A DNA stretch of 64,000 nucleotides from an uncultured Alistipes sp. GTDB lineage: Bacteria > Bacteroidota > Bacteroidia > Bacteroidales > UBA932. The notes under the pieces were generated by a model, which ran no database searches, was not told the origin of the DNA, and saw nothing but the letters and a program-made list of their open reading frames with translations. Made by a program: the position numbers and the translations under genes. Positions 36,380-46,237 of the stretch are shown here, piece after piece. The stretch is taken from the NCBI GenBank assembly GCA_902388455.1, contig CABMPD010000002.1, positions 124,001 through 188,000 on the forward strand, given 5' to 3'. Position 1 is the first letter of the stretch; every line of letters starts with the position of its first letter.

Positions 36380-36420
36380 AATTCCCGGACAAGCTCCTAA
36401 GGCTGTCCGGGAATTTTATT
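36380..36420 (+). terminator. Intrinsic terminator of the triple PepSY-like gene
   Basis: A perfect 12 bp stem (AATTCCCGGACA with TGTCCGGGAATT, 12-base loop) runs into TTATTTTG. It lies 24 bp after the stop codon. The converging floA gene ends about 30 bp further on. Confidence 0.85.
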
Positions 36421-36451
36421 TTGCGTGGTATCTCCTGCGTACGTAATTTAT

Positions 36452-37420
36452 TTATACGCTTTCCTTAGCGATATTCTCGCGCATATCGGTGTCAGCCTGG
36501 ATATTCTTTATCCGATAGTAGTCCATGATACCGAGATTGCCGGAACGGAAGGCATCCGCCATAGCCAGAGGAATCTCTCTCTCGGCCTCGATAACCTGGG
36601 CCCTGGCCTCCTGTGCCTTGGCCTTCATCTCCTGCTCGAGAGCCACGGCCATCGCACGGCGCTCCTCGGCGCGGGCCTGGGCGATATTCTTGTCGGCATT
36701 GGCCTGGTCGATCTGCAGCACCGCACCGATATTCTTGCCTATGTCGATATCGGCGATATCGATCGAAAGAATCTCGAAAGCCGTACCCGCATCGAGCCCC
36801 TTGGCCAGCACTACCTTGGAGATTGAGTCGGGATGCTCCAGCACATCCTTGTGCGACTCCGACGCACCTATACTGGATACGATACCCTCACCTACGCGGG
36901 CGAGAACAGTCTCCTCACCGGCACCGCCGACGAGCTGCTTGATATTGGCCCGGACAGTAACCCTGGCCTTGGCTATCATCTGGATACCGTCCTTGGCGAC
37001 AGCCGTCACGGGCGGAGTGTTGATGACCTTGGGGTTGACCGACATCTGCACGGCCTCGAACACATCGCGGCCGGCGAGGTCGATGGCAGCCGCCATCTTG
37101 AAGTCGAGGTTGATATTGGCCTTGTCTGCGGAAATCAGGGCATTGACCACATTGGGCACGTTGCCCTTCGCCAGGTAGTGAGCCTCAAGCGCATTGGCGT
37201 CCAGCTTCAGGCCGGCCTTGGTACCAGTGACCATAGCCATGACTATGGTGCTCGGCGGAACCTTCCTCCACCTCATCAGCACCAGCTGGATGAGGGAGAT
37301 ACGCACTCCCGAGATCAGAGCCTGGAACCACAGGGTCACCGGGAAGAACCAGAGCAGGATAATCAGGGCCACGATGGCCACAGCTATCCAGATAATAACG
37401 AGTCCTACTGAAGAAATCAT
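36452..37420 (-). CDS. floA: Flotillin-like protein FloA
   Basis: 322 residues, the normal FloA length. A hydrophobic N-terminus (about residues 1-40) is followed by [22 protein letters not shown], an SPFH-like domain containing [20 protein letters not shown], and a long alanine/glutamate-rich coiled coil ([19 protein letters not shown]). FloA scaffolds membrane microdomains together with NfeD, encoded just downstream in the same operon. It lies 15 bp after the nfeD stop and reads in the same direction. Confidence 0.93.
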   Translation of the reverse strand: MISSVGLVIIWIAVAIVALIILLWFFPVTLWFQALISGVRISLIQLVLMRWRKVPPSTIVMAMVTGTKAGLKLDANALEAHYLAKGNVPNVVNALISADKANINLDFKMAAAIDLAGRDVFEAVQMSVNPKVINTPPVTAVAKDGIQMIAKARVTVRANIKQLVGGAGEETVLARVGEGIVSSIGASESHKDVLEHPDSISKVVLAKGLDAGTAFEILSIDIADIDIGKNIGAVLQIDQANADKNIAQARAEERRAMAVALEQEMKAKAQEARAQVIEAEREIPLAMADAFRSGNLGIMDYYRIKNIQADTDMRENIAKESV

Positions 37421-37435
37421 AATAATGAACAGTTG

Positions 37436-37897
37436 TTATAAAGGTTTTACAAATATTTTATTGTCGTCAATCAGGATTACCTCGACCTGCTGTCCCGGGT
37501 CGATGATGCCGTTGCGGGCCGAGCATTCCACCGTAGTGTCGCCGAACAGGACTTTGCCCATGGGAGCCAGGCGGGTAATGGTGGTGCCCTGCGAGCCGAC
37601 GGCGATGCCCTTGTCTTCGGGACGCGTGTCCGTGCGGCTGTCGATCTCTGTGTGCAGCGAGAGCCTCTTCCATGTCTTGGAGCGGAGCGAGAGCACGGCG
37701 CAGACTACGGCCAGTACGGCATTGGCTGCTATCGTTATGTACCCGGCGTCCGGTCCGATGCCGTCGAATGCCAGCCAGCACGCGGCGCCTATCGACACCA
37801 GCCCAAGTGTGCCGGCCACGAAAATGCCAGGAATGAGAATGATTTCAGCGATAATGAGCAGAAGCCCCAGAATAGACAGAGAGATGATAAGTGCCAT
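37436..37897 (-). CDS. NfeD-family membrane protein
   Basis: 153 residues. Two or three membrane segments fill the first ~75 residues (ISLSILGLLLIIAEIILIPG). A C-terminal OB-fold of the NfeD type follows, with VGSQGTTITRLAPMGKVLFGD and the ending GQQVEVILIDDNKIFVKPL; the landmarks are GxxGxxxTxLxPxGxV and GxxV. This is the short form without the serine-protease domain. It lies upstream of floA, the usual pairing for microdomain proteins. Confidence 0.9.
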   Translation of the reverse strand: MALIISLSILGLLLIIAEIILIPGIFVAGTLGLVSIGAACWLAFDGIGPDAGYITIAANAVLAVVCAVLSLRSKTWKRLSLHTEIDSRTDTRPEDKGIAVGSQGTTITRLAPMGKVLFGDTTVECSARNGIIDPGQQVEVILIDDNKIFVKPL

Positions 37898-37903
37898 CTG
37901 AAT

Positions 37904-39883
37904 TTATAATTTAATGCTTTCTATGCTTACGTTCTTGATGTCCAGGTCTTCGAGTATCTTGAGCAGGAATTCGGCGTCCTTGCGCTCAGAGAAGGGACCT
38001 ACAGTGAATACAGTATCGTCATCAGAACCGGATTTGGTGAGGTCTTTGGTAGTGGCGCCCCTTATGGCCGACAGAATGCTTGAGGGCAAAGCCGGTCCAT
38101 AGCCTTTGAGCACCACCTGATAGGATATTTCTCCTGATGACCCGGAAGATGACGGGCGTGAGGATGAGCCGGTCCGGTCGCTTTTGGCAGGCATTGACAG
38201 GACACGTTCATTCTCCATAGTCCTGGCAGTCTTTACCGGGATACTTTTTCCGTTGTTGTATGCGATGATCATCGCGTCTGAAAAACCGTTGCGCCGTACC
38301 TTCCCCAGATTGGACATAGCCTCCTGATATGTAGAGAAAAGTCCGACTGTGTGCAGGTACTTGCCTGATTTCATCCTGGTGACGAAGACAGGGCTCATAC
38401 CTCTTATGTCCCGTACCGAAGCGTGTTCGGACAGCACCATGAACTGTATCTGGTAGACAACTCCTTCGGGCAGAGTGTTGTCTTCGACGAACTGTCCTTC
38501 ATTACGTCCGAGGATTTTGAATGAGTAGTCAAATTCGGGTTCCGGGGTTTCTACAATGATATATGGTATCTTGCCTTTGGACTGTCGGCTGAACGTGTAT
38601 TCCGGTGTGCTCTTCTGCTGAGGGCTTTCATCGGCAATTTCGTTCTGCTCCGATGCCTCCTCCTGTACTACCGGAATGATTCCCTCGGCAAGGAAGCGCA
38701 GCTCTATCTGTCTGACCTCTCCGGAGACCTGATCTATCTTTTTGCGGATCTGCAGGGCTTCGTTCTCCACATCACGTATAATCCCGGCGAGAAACTCACG
38801 GTCGCTTTCAGAGGCTTTCTCATAGATTCTGCGGCTCTCTTCTATTTTGTCCAATTTTTCCTGATGCTCTTCCTGCAGCCTGCGGAGCTCGTGCATCAGT
38901 TTAGAATAATCGTCCATGCGGACATCCCGGGCCGGCGCGGCTGACTCCTGTCTGTCTGCCGGAGCTGCCTCCTCTGCCCCGGAGGCGGGAATATCATGGA
39001 TAAACGAGGCTATTGCAAGGGGCGATTCATTCTCGGCAAGAGGAGTCTTTACGGGAGTGGCAATGTATTCTGTAACATAAATTCTTATGGAGTCCGTGCC
39101 GGCAGTCTCCCTGTTGGATGCTATGATGGAGTATTTTCCGTCCCGGCTGTCGATGTATATAAGGTCATCTCCGGTGGAGGAATAGGGGAATCCCATATTT
39201 TCGGGAACTCCCCATTCTCCTGTATCTTCGTCCCAACGGCTGTAGAACAGATCATAGCCTCCCATTCCGGGCAATCCGTCGGAGGCGAAATATAGGGTGC
39301 GGCCGTCCCGGCTCAGGATAGGAAATATCTCATTGTGACCTGATAGTATGTTCTCGCTCAACAGCTCCGGCACGTTCCAGGTGATGCTGTCCTTCCGGGT
39401 CGTGGTGTAGATGTTCCATGCACCTGTCTCATCAGGGGCTGAATAGATGATCCTGTCCTGTCCTGATGGGAAATACATGGCGGTATAATATGGGTTCTGC
39501 CGGTTGTCGGAGGGCTGAATGAACGGATTGGGGATGGGAATCCAGGAATGATTTTCCAAATCCTTGAGATAAAGGAAGAAATCTTCTATGCGGAAAGTCT
39601 GGGAAGCAATGGCCGCAGGACGGACGATGTATTGCATGAGGCTTTCTCCGTTACGGCATTGAAGTATTCTGTCCATGATGGCCAGCCGCTGAAGAGAGTC
39701 GGTTGTATGTTTTAGGGCCTGGCTGTAGTATTCTTCGGCTTTGGCGAATTTGTAATTGCTGTGAAGCAGCTCCGCACGCTTCAGGTCTCCTTCCGCGCTG
39801 CTGTCCGCCTCCTGCCCCATGGCGGGAAGGCAGGTCATAATAAGCACGGCGATGACACTAAAATATCTGTTCAAGGCAGTCAT
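37904..39883 (-). CDS. Secreted PD40/coiled-coil protein with two SPOR-like domains
   Basis: 659 residues. A signal peptide (MTALNRYFSVIAVLIMTCLPAMGQ) is followed by a short TPR-like hairpin (ELLHSNYKFAKAEEYYSQAL), then WD40-like/PD40 repeats around residues 125-270 (DRIIYSAPDETGAWNIY, GRTLYFASDGLPGMGGYDLF). Next come an EQ-rich coiled coil (about 315-390) and two repeated SPOR-like units at the end. The first is near 465-545 (YQIQFMVLS, YLHTVGLFSTYQEAM), the second near 590-659 (YQVVLKGYG, FTVGPFSERKDAEFLLK). SPOR domains bind peptidoglycan lacking stem peptides at division sites. The function is inferred as envelope or division-linked. It precedes nfeD-floA by 6 bp. Confidence 0.72.
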   Translation of the reverse strand: MTALNRYFSVIAVLIMTCLPAMGQEADSSAEGDLKRAELLHSNYKFAKAEEYYSQALKHTTDSLQRLAIMDRILQCRNGESLMQYIVRPAAIASQTFRIEDFFLYLKDLENHSWIPIPNPFIQPSDNRQNPYYTAMYFPSGQDRIIYSAPDETGAWNIYTTTRKDSITWNVPELLSENILSGHNEIFPILSRDGRTLYFASDGLPGMGGYDLFYSRWDEDTGEWGVPENMGFPYSSTGDDLIYIDSRDGKYSIIASNRETAGTDSIRIYVTEYIATPVKTPLAENESPLAIASFIHDIPASGAEEAAPADRQESAAPARDVRMDDYSKLMHELRRLQEEHQEKLDKIEESRRIYEKASESDREFLAGIIRDVENEALQIRKKIDQVSGEVRQIELRFLAEGIIPVVQEEASEQNEIADESPQQKSTPEYTFSRQSKGKIPYIIVETPEPEFDYSFKILGRNEGQFVEDNTLPEGVVYQIQFMVLSEHASVRDIRGMSPVFVTRMKSGKYLHTVGLFSTYQEAMSNLGKVRRNGFSDAMIIAYNNGKSIPVKTARTMENERVLSMPAKSDRTGSSSRPSSSGSSGEISYQVVLKGYGPALPSSILSAIRGATTKDLTKSGSDDDTVFTVGPFSERKDAEFLLKILEDLDIKNVSIESIKL

Positions 39884-39902
39884 ATTCCAATAATATAGTC
39901 AA

Positions 39903-39948
39903 CAAAATTACTAAATACTTTACAAATAAGAAAAAAATAGTACTTTTG
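39903..39948. promoter_or_regulatory. Divergent promoters between the SPOR protein gene and secDF
   Basis: CAAAATTA at 39903-39910 reads TAATTTTG on the minus strand, 19 bp before the SPOR-protein ATG. TACTTTTG at 39941-39948 reads on the plus strand for secDF, with TTTA at 39919-39922 near the -33 position. Both -7 boxes fit TAnnTTTG. Confidence 0.5.
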
Positions 39949-39988
39949 TACCCTCAATTTTTACGCAAATTTTAAAAAGGAATTTGAT

Positions 39989-42900
39989 ATGCAAAGTAAA
40001 GGAGCCATTACTTTTTTGGCGGTTTTGATCGCTCTGGCCTGCATTTACCAGCTTTCCTTCACAGGAGTGTCCTCCATCATCAAGAACAAGGCGGACAAGT
40101 ATGCGGAGGCAGCTGTGGCAGCAGAGCAGCAGAAACCCTCCTTCGCGGAGGTGTCTGATCTGGATAAGGCTTATTATCTGGATTCTATCAGAAAAGAGAG
40201 AAACAGTTTCTATCTCGACTCGGTGAGCGCCGAGAAGGTCTACCTGGGCTACACTTTCAAGGAAGTGCAGGAGAAGGAGATCAACCTCGGTCTGGACCTC
40301 AAGGGCGGTATGAACGTCATGCTGGAGGTACAGCTGAGCGACCTGGTGAGAGCATTGTCCAACTACAATGAGTCTCCCCAGTTCAACCAGGCACTCGCTC
40401 TTGCCAAGGAGAGAGAGACAGCCCTGGGCGGCAACACCGACTTCATCACCCTCTTCTACGAGGCCTGGAACGAGGTGGCACCCGATCAGAGACTGGCTCA
40501 GATATTCGGAACCATCGACCTCAGGGACAGGATCAATGCCCAGAGCACCAATGACGAGGTGATCGCCGTGATCCGCGAGCAGGCCGAGAGTGCCGTAGCC
40601 AACTCTTTCAACGTGCTGCGCAACCGTATCGACCGCTTCGGTGTGACTTCTCCCAATATCCAGAGACTCGGCAACTCCAGCCGTATCCTCGTCGAGCTTC
40701 CCGGTGTCAAGGAGCCCGAGCGTGTGCGCAACCTCCTTCAGGGAACCGCTTCCCTTGAGTTCTGGACTACCTACGAGAATCCCGAGGTATTCCGCTATCT
40801 CCAGGAGGTCAATACTATCGTAAAGGACTATGTGGCTCAGGAAGAGGGTCTGACAGCAGAGGCACAGCCCGCTGAGACCGCAGCCGAGGCAGCTCCCGCA
40901 GCCGCCGGCAGCGCTTCTGACGATCTCGTGGCCGAGCTGGCACAGCAGGAGGATTCTCTCTCCGCTGACGAGCTCAACTACGCCAAGAACAATCCTTTCT
41001 TCTACGCCCTCAACCCCTCGATGTACAACGGTCAGCTGATGCCCGGTCCCGTAATCGGCGTCGCTCACTACAGGGATACAGCCAAGATCAACTCCTGGCT
41101 CCGTCTGCCCCAGGTAAAGGCAGCTCTTCCCGCCGACCTCGTACCGATGTGGACAGTGAAGGCCTCTTCCCAGTATGCTGGAGGCAACTATTACGAGCTG
41201 ATCGCCATCAAGGTCAACACCCGTGACGGCAAGGCTCCTCTCGACGGAGGCGTAGTATCCGATGCCCGCGTATCCTACAGCAATATGGGCGGACAGCCTC
41301 AGGTCGACATGGCCATGAACGCAGAGGGCGCCCAGACATGGGCCCGTCTTACCGCCGACAACATCGGTAAGTGCATCGCCATCGTACTCGACGGCATGGT
41401 ATATTCCTTCCCCCGCGTGAATGCCGAGATTACCGGCGGCCGCTCGGTAATCGAGGGCAACTTCACCATCGAGGAGGCCACCGACCTTGCCAACGTGCTC
41501 AACTCCGGTAAGCTCCCCGCACCCGCCACCATCGTTCAGGAGCAGGTGGTAGGTCCTTCCCTCGGTAGCGCATCCATCCAGGCAGGTATGATATCCTTCG
41601 TAATCGCCTTCGTCCTGGTACTGCTCTACATGCTCTTCTTCTATAAAGGTGCCGGTGTCGCAGCCGATGCCGCCCTGCTGTGCAACGTGCTCTTCCTCTT
41701 CGGTGCCCTCGCATCCTTCGGAGCTGTCCTCACCCTCCCCGGTATCGCCGGTCTGGTGCTGACCCTCGGTATGGCCGTGGACGCCAACGTGATCATCTAC
41801 GAGCGCGTCAAGGAGGAGATCCGCGCCGGCAAGGCCCTCCGTCTGGCTATCTCAGACGGTTACAAGCATGCTTATTCCGCCATCATCGACGGTAACCTCA
41901 CCACCATCATCACCGGTCTGGTGCTCTTCTTCTTCGGTTCCGGTCCTGTACAGGGCTTCGCCACCACACTGGTTATCGGTCTGATTACCTCGATGCTGAC
42001 CTCGATCTTCATCTCCAGACTGATCTTCGAGGCCCGTCTGGCACGCGGCAAGAACATCTCGTTCTACACCCACTTCACCAAGAACTTCCTGCAGAACACC
42101 CATATCGACTTCGTCAAGATACGTAAGTACGCCTACATCTTCTCCACAGTCCTCATGGTAATCTGCTTCGCTTCCATCTTCATCAAGGGCTTCTCCTACG
42201 GTGTGGACTTCACCGGAGGCCGTACATACGTGGTACGTTTCGATCAGGATGTGACCGCAGAGGACATCAGGGAGGCCGTTCTGGATGAGTTCCAGGAGGG
42301 CGTCGAGGTCAAGCAGTTCGGCGGTCCCAGCCAGATGAAGATCACCACAACCTACATGATCGAGGACCAGAGCACCGAGACCGACAAGATCGTGGACACC
42401 AAGCTGTATGAGGCTCTGAAGGGCTTCTTCGCCAACCCCATCACCTACGATGAGTTCATCTCCACCCTCGAGAATCCTAACGGTATCATCCAGTCCGACA
42501 AGGTAGGTCCTACCATCGCAAACGATATGAAGCGCGACTCCCTGATAGCCGTAGCCATCGCCCTGTTCGCGATCTTCGCCTACATCGCCGTCCGCTTCAA
42601 GGGCTGGACATGGGGTCTCGGAGGAGTTGTCTCCACAGCCCACGACGCCATCGTGACAGTCGGCTTCTTCTCCCTGTTCTCCGGTATCCTGCCGTTTACC
42701 CTGGACGTAGACCAGACCTTCATCGCCGCCGTGCTGACCATCATCGGTTACTCCATCAACGACAGCGTGATCATCTTCGACAGGATCCGCGAGTACCGCC
42801 GCCTGTATCCCAAGCGTGAGCTCTACCAGAATATCAACGACGCCATCAACAGCACCCTGGCCCGTACCGTCAATACATCCGGTACCACCTTCATCGTGAT

Positions 42901-43075
42901 GCTCGCCATCGCCATCTTCGGAGGTGAGGTAATCAGGGGATTCGCAGTGGCCCTGCTCGTAGGTATCTTCGTAGGTACATACTCGTCCGTATTCGTAGGT
43001 ACTCCTATCATGTACGACCTGTACCTGCGCAAGACACGCAAGGAAGCCAAGAAGCTGAAAGCTGCCGGCAAATAA
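39989..43075 (+). CDS. secDF: SecDF fused protein translocase subunit
   Basis: 1028 residues, the fused Bacteroidota form. The SecD half has LGLDLKGGMNVMLEV near residue 95, a large periplasmic P1 domain with an alanine-rich insertion (about residues 290-310), and the membrane block with GMAVDANVIIYERVKEE near residue 595. The SecF half begins about residue 700 with GVDFTGGRTYVVRF and ends with a membrane block containing GYSINDSVIIFDR. SecDF uses proton-motive force to pull secreted chains through SecYEG. It is a single-gene unit with its own promoter and terminator. Confidence 0.95.
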   Translation: MQSKGAITFLAVLIALACIYQLSFTGVSSIIKNKADKYAEAAVAAEQQKPSFAEVSDLDKAYYLDSIRKERNSFYLDSVSAEKVYLGYTFKEVQEKEINLGLDLKGGMNVMLEVQLSDLVRALSNYNESPQFNQALALAKERETALGGNTDFITLFYEAWNEVAPDQRLAQIFGTIDLRDRINAQSTNDEVIAVIREQAESAVANSFNVLRNRIDRFGVTSPNIQRLGNSSRILVELPGVKEPERVRNLLQGTASLEFWTTYENPEVFRYLQEVNTIVKDYVAQEEGLTAEAQPAETAAEAAPAAAGSASDDLVAELAQQEDSLSADELNYAKNNPFFYALNPSMYNGQLMPGPVIGVAHYRDTAKINSWLRLPQVKAALPADLVPMWTVKASSQYAGGNYYELIAIKVNTRDGKAPLDGGVVSDARVSYSNMGGQPQVDMAMNAEGAQTWARLTADNIGKCIAIVLDGMVYSFPRVNAEITGGRSVIEGNFTIEEATDLANVLNSGKLPAPATIVQEQVVGPSLGSASIQAGMISFVIAFVLVLLYMLFFYKGAGVAADAALLCNVLFLFGALASFGAVLTLPGIAGLVLTLGMAVDANVIIYERVKEEIRAGKALRLAISDGYKHAYSAIIDGNLTTIITGLVLFFFGSGPVQGFATTLVIGLITSMLTSIFISRLIFEARLARGKNISFYTHFTKNFLQNTHIDFVKIRKYAYIFSTVLMVICFASIFIKGFSYGVDFTGGRTYVVRFDQDVTAEDIREAVLDEFQEGVEVKQFGGPSQMKITTTYMIEDQSTETDKIVDTKLYEALKGFFANPITYDEFISTLENPNGIIQSDKVGPTIANDMKRDSLIAVAIALFAIFAYIAVRFKGWTWGLGGVVSTAHDAIVTVGFFSLFSGILPFTLDVDQTFIAAVLTIIGYSINDSVIIFDRIREYRRLYPKRELYQNINDAINSTLARTVNTSGTTFIVMLAIAIFGGEVIRGFAVALLVGIFVGTYSSVFVGTPIMYDLYLRKTRKEAKKLKAAGK

Positions 43076-43106
43076 TATTGCCGCAGACAGCAGATAAATG
43101 ATAAAG

Positions 43107-43142
43107 ACCGGGACAGTCCGCAGAGGCTGCCCCGGTTTTGTT
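43107..43142 (+). terminator. Intrinsic terminator of secDF
   Basis: ACCGGGACAG at 43107-43116 pairs with CTGCCCCGGT at 43127-43136 (one mismatch), followed by TTTGTTT. It lies 32 bp after the secDF stop. Confidence 0.75.
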
Positions 43143-43150
43143 TATCTTTG
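43143..43150 (+). promoter_or_regulatory. Candidate promoter -7 element of the glycosidase gene
   Basis: TATCTTTG matches TAnnTTTG and ends 28 bp before the ATG at 43179. It directly follows the secDF terminator. Confidence 0.4.
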
Positions 43151-43178
43151 TCCTGCAGTTTAATTAAGATACATTGTG

Positions 43179-46171
43179 ATGAAAACCAGAATCCTTACCA
43201 TCGCTCTTTCCGGCATTTTCCTGTTCTCGGCGGCACGTGCAGACGTTGCGGCCCAGACCCTTCCCGGCAATGTCCATGAGACATCCGAAACGTATTATCC
43301 TCCGCAGGATTCTGCTGTGCGGGAAAAGCTGTGCCAGTGGCGGGACCTCAAGTTCGGGGTGCTCTTCCACTGGGGCCTGTACTCGATCCCCGGGATAGTC
43401 GAGTCCTGGTCGATATGCTCGGAGGACGTGGACTGGATCAACAGGCGCCGTGACCTGAACTACGAGGACTACAAGCGGTGGTACAGGGGACTGAAGGACG
43501 AGTTCCGCCCCACTTCTTTCGACCCTGCGGAATGGGCCCGTATCATGCGCGATGCCGGGATGCGCTACATGATATTCACGACCAAGCATCACGACGGCTT
43601 CTGTATGTTCGATACGAGACAGACGGACTTTTCGATAGCTTCCACGCCGTTCGGTGAGGAGGACGGGCGGGACATCACCGCCGAGGTGCTCCGGGCATTC
43701 AGGGAGCAGGGATTCATGACCGGTACCTATTTTTCAAAGCCGGACTGGAGCTGCCCTTACTACTTGTGGGACCAGTATGCCACACCCGACCGCAGGGTCA
43801 ACTATGACGTCACCCGCCATCCGGAGCGCTGGCAGCAGTTCCGGGATTATACCTCGGCGCAGATACACGAGCTGATGTCGCAGTACGGGCCGGTGGATAT
43901 CCTGTGGCTGGACGGCGGCTGGGTAGCTGCACCCAGGGAGGATATCGGCCTGGACAGTATCGTGACCTCTGTGCGTAGGCTCCAGCCGGGACTGATAACG
44001 GTGGACCGGACGGTCAGCGGGCCGAATGAGAACTATCTCACGCCGGAGAGGGGAGTCCCCGACGGCCAGCTCCCGGTCCCCTGGGAGAGCTGTATCCCCC
44101 TGAGCAATGACTGGGGCTGGGTACCGGATGCTCCGTACAAGTCCCCGGAGACGGTGCTGCGGACCCTTATCGAGATAGTGGCCAAGGGCGGCTGTATGCT
44201 TCTGGGCATAGGTCCTGACGCAGACGGCCGGATAGAGCCGGAGATACAGGATATCCTGCATGAGGTGGGAGAATGGCTCAGGGCCAACGGGGAGGCGGTC
44301 TACGGGACCCGCTGCACCCCTTTCTACCGCTACGGCGATATATGGTTCACAGCCTCGGCGGACTGCACGACCCTTTATGCGGTGTATGCCCCGGAACGGG
44401 AGGAAGGCGTGGCCGCGCCTGGGGAATTGTCCTGGAAGGTCAATCTGCCGAAGGGTAAAATGCGTCTGTTGAGTACAGGACAGGCGCTGAAATACCGTCT
44501 ACAGGGGGATTCAGTGACAGTTTCCCTGCCCCGCGGTATCGGAGATGGGCCTCTGGCGATAGCTTTTGAACCGGTCGTTCGGGAGGCATACCGCAACAGT
44601 GCTATGCCGGTGGACCTGAGGGTGTCGGACCTGCTCCGGAGGATGACCCTCGAGGAGAAGACAGGACAGCTGCTTGCTCTCCAGGGCTGGGAGATGTACA
44701 GCCGCGACGGGCAGGATGTGGGGATCAATGCGGCATTCCGCAGTGCTGTTGATAGCCTTCATGCCGGGAGCCTCTATGCCGTGATGCGGGCGGATCCCTG
44801 GACCCGTAAGACGTTTGACAACGGACTTGACGCCGCTCTCGGACTGCGGACACTGAACAAGATGCAGCGCTATGCCGTGGACAGCACCCGTCTTGGGATT
44901 CCGCTGCTGCTCCACAACATGCACCTGCCGGCATTCCGTCAGGTCCTTTCCGGGTTTTCGGAGGATGCTGACTCTCGGGCCGAAACGGTATCTCCGATGG
45001 TTATGACATCTTACAATACGGTGGACGGCATCCCGGTTACGTGCAATGCTTTCCTGCTTGATACCCTCCTTCGCGGACAGTGGGGATATGACGGGGTGGT
45101 CATATCGGACCTCTACAGCATCAACGGTATCGTCGGAGCCGGTGTCGCGTCTGATCTTAGGGAGGCGGCTGTCATGGCCCTTACGGCAGGGTGTGATATT
45201 GACCTGGGCGGCAGTGCTTATCGTAGGCTGGCGCAGGCTGTGCGGGATGGAGATGTGGACGAGGCTCTGGTGGACCGGGCTGTTGCCAGGGTTCTCAGAC
45301 TGAAATTCGCCCTGGGACTGTTCGAGCAGCCGTATGTGGATGAAATTCCGGCAGAGACATCGCAGGAAGTGCTTGCCGGGGCTGTGGCTTTGGTGGAAGA
45401 GGTTGCACAGGAGGGTATTGTCCTGCTGGAGAACAAGGACGGGCTGCGTTCCGCAATGCCGGAGGCAGAGGTCCTGTATGCACGCGGGTGTGCTGTGAGG
45501 GATACGGCAGGGGCTACTTCGGGTATTGCTGAGGCAGTCAGGGCGGCTGAACAGGCTGATGCAGTGGTGCTCGTCCTGGGCGGTTCCAGTGCAAGGGATT
45601 TCCGGGCATCATACGCTGAGACCGGTGCTGCTGTGGCCTCTGTGCAGGTGAGCGATATGGAGAGCGGTGAGGGAATGGACCGGGCCACTCTGTCGCTGAC
45701 CGGTGCTCAGGAGGCTCTGTTACGGGCTGTAGCTGCGACTGACACGCCTATCATCACGGTCTTTATCCAGGGCCGTCCGCTGGATATGACTCTTGCCTCG
45801 GAGCTTTCCGACGCCCTGCTTACGGCCTGGGCTATACCACATTCTCCTATGATTCCATTGCGGTTTCGGCCGGTACTCCGTCAGCGTCCGCACTTGTGCG
45901 GGTCGAGGTGACGGTAACCAATACGGGCGGCTGCTCCGGCAGTGAGGTCGTTCAGCTCTATCTCCGCGATGAGGTGGTTTCGGCCCGCGTCTGTGACAAG
46001 CGTCTGGTGGGTTTTCAGAAGTTGAATCTGGCTCCGGGAGAGACTGCGGTTGCTGTATTTGACCTGGATGCGGATATTGAGCCTGGTACATTCACCATAA
46101 TGGCCGGTCCGTCTTCTGCGGATTTGCCGTTGGTAAAGACGGTGCGGTATCCGGAGTTTATTAAATTTTAA
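43179..46171 (+). pseudogene. Degraded GH29 alpha-L-fucosidase / GH3 beta-glycosidase fusion
   Basis: The first frame (43179-45911; a GTG at 43176 could also serve as start) has a signal peptide and an apparently intact GH29 fucosidase domain (about residues 45-460). It shows LFHWGLYSIPG, TKHHDGFCMFD and the nucleophile-type aspartate D245 in ILWLDGGW. A GH3 domain follows, joined by a four-residue linker. The GH3 half has lost its middle: LLLHN joins directly to MHLPAFRQV near residue 578, so the usual loops with the WGR and KHF motifs are missing. The nucleophile region VVISDLYSI is kept. After LLENKDGL a second block is missing. Near 45822-45830 a third loss shifts the frame: the old ending LGYTTFSYD continues in another frame to the stop at 46171 as a fibronectin-III-like domain. 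The enzyme is probably non-functional for GH3; GH29 may still fold. Confidence 0.75.
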
Positions 46172-46174
46172 TTT

Positions 46175-46209
46175 TTTGCGAGGATGTATTACAATTATGC
46201 TTAAATTTG
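46175..46209 (+). promoter_or_regulatory. Candidate tnaA promoter
   Basis: TAAATTTG at 46202-46209 matches TAnnTTTG, 28 bp before the tnaA ATG. A TTTG at 46175-46178 lies 23 bp before it, slightly wider than usual. No TnaC-like leader peptide is visible between the promoter and tnaA. Confidence 0.45.
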
Positions 46210-46237
46210 GGGGTAATTTTTAAAATCTGATATCATT

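Noticed and set aside
39920..41068. A 382-codon open frame antisense to secDF
   Set aside because: It covers the SecD half of a strongly supported gene and reads across the divergent promoter region.
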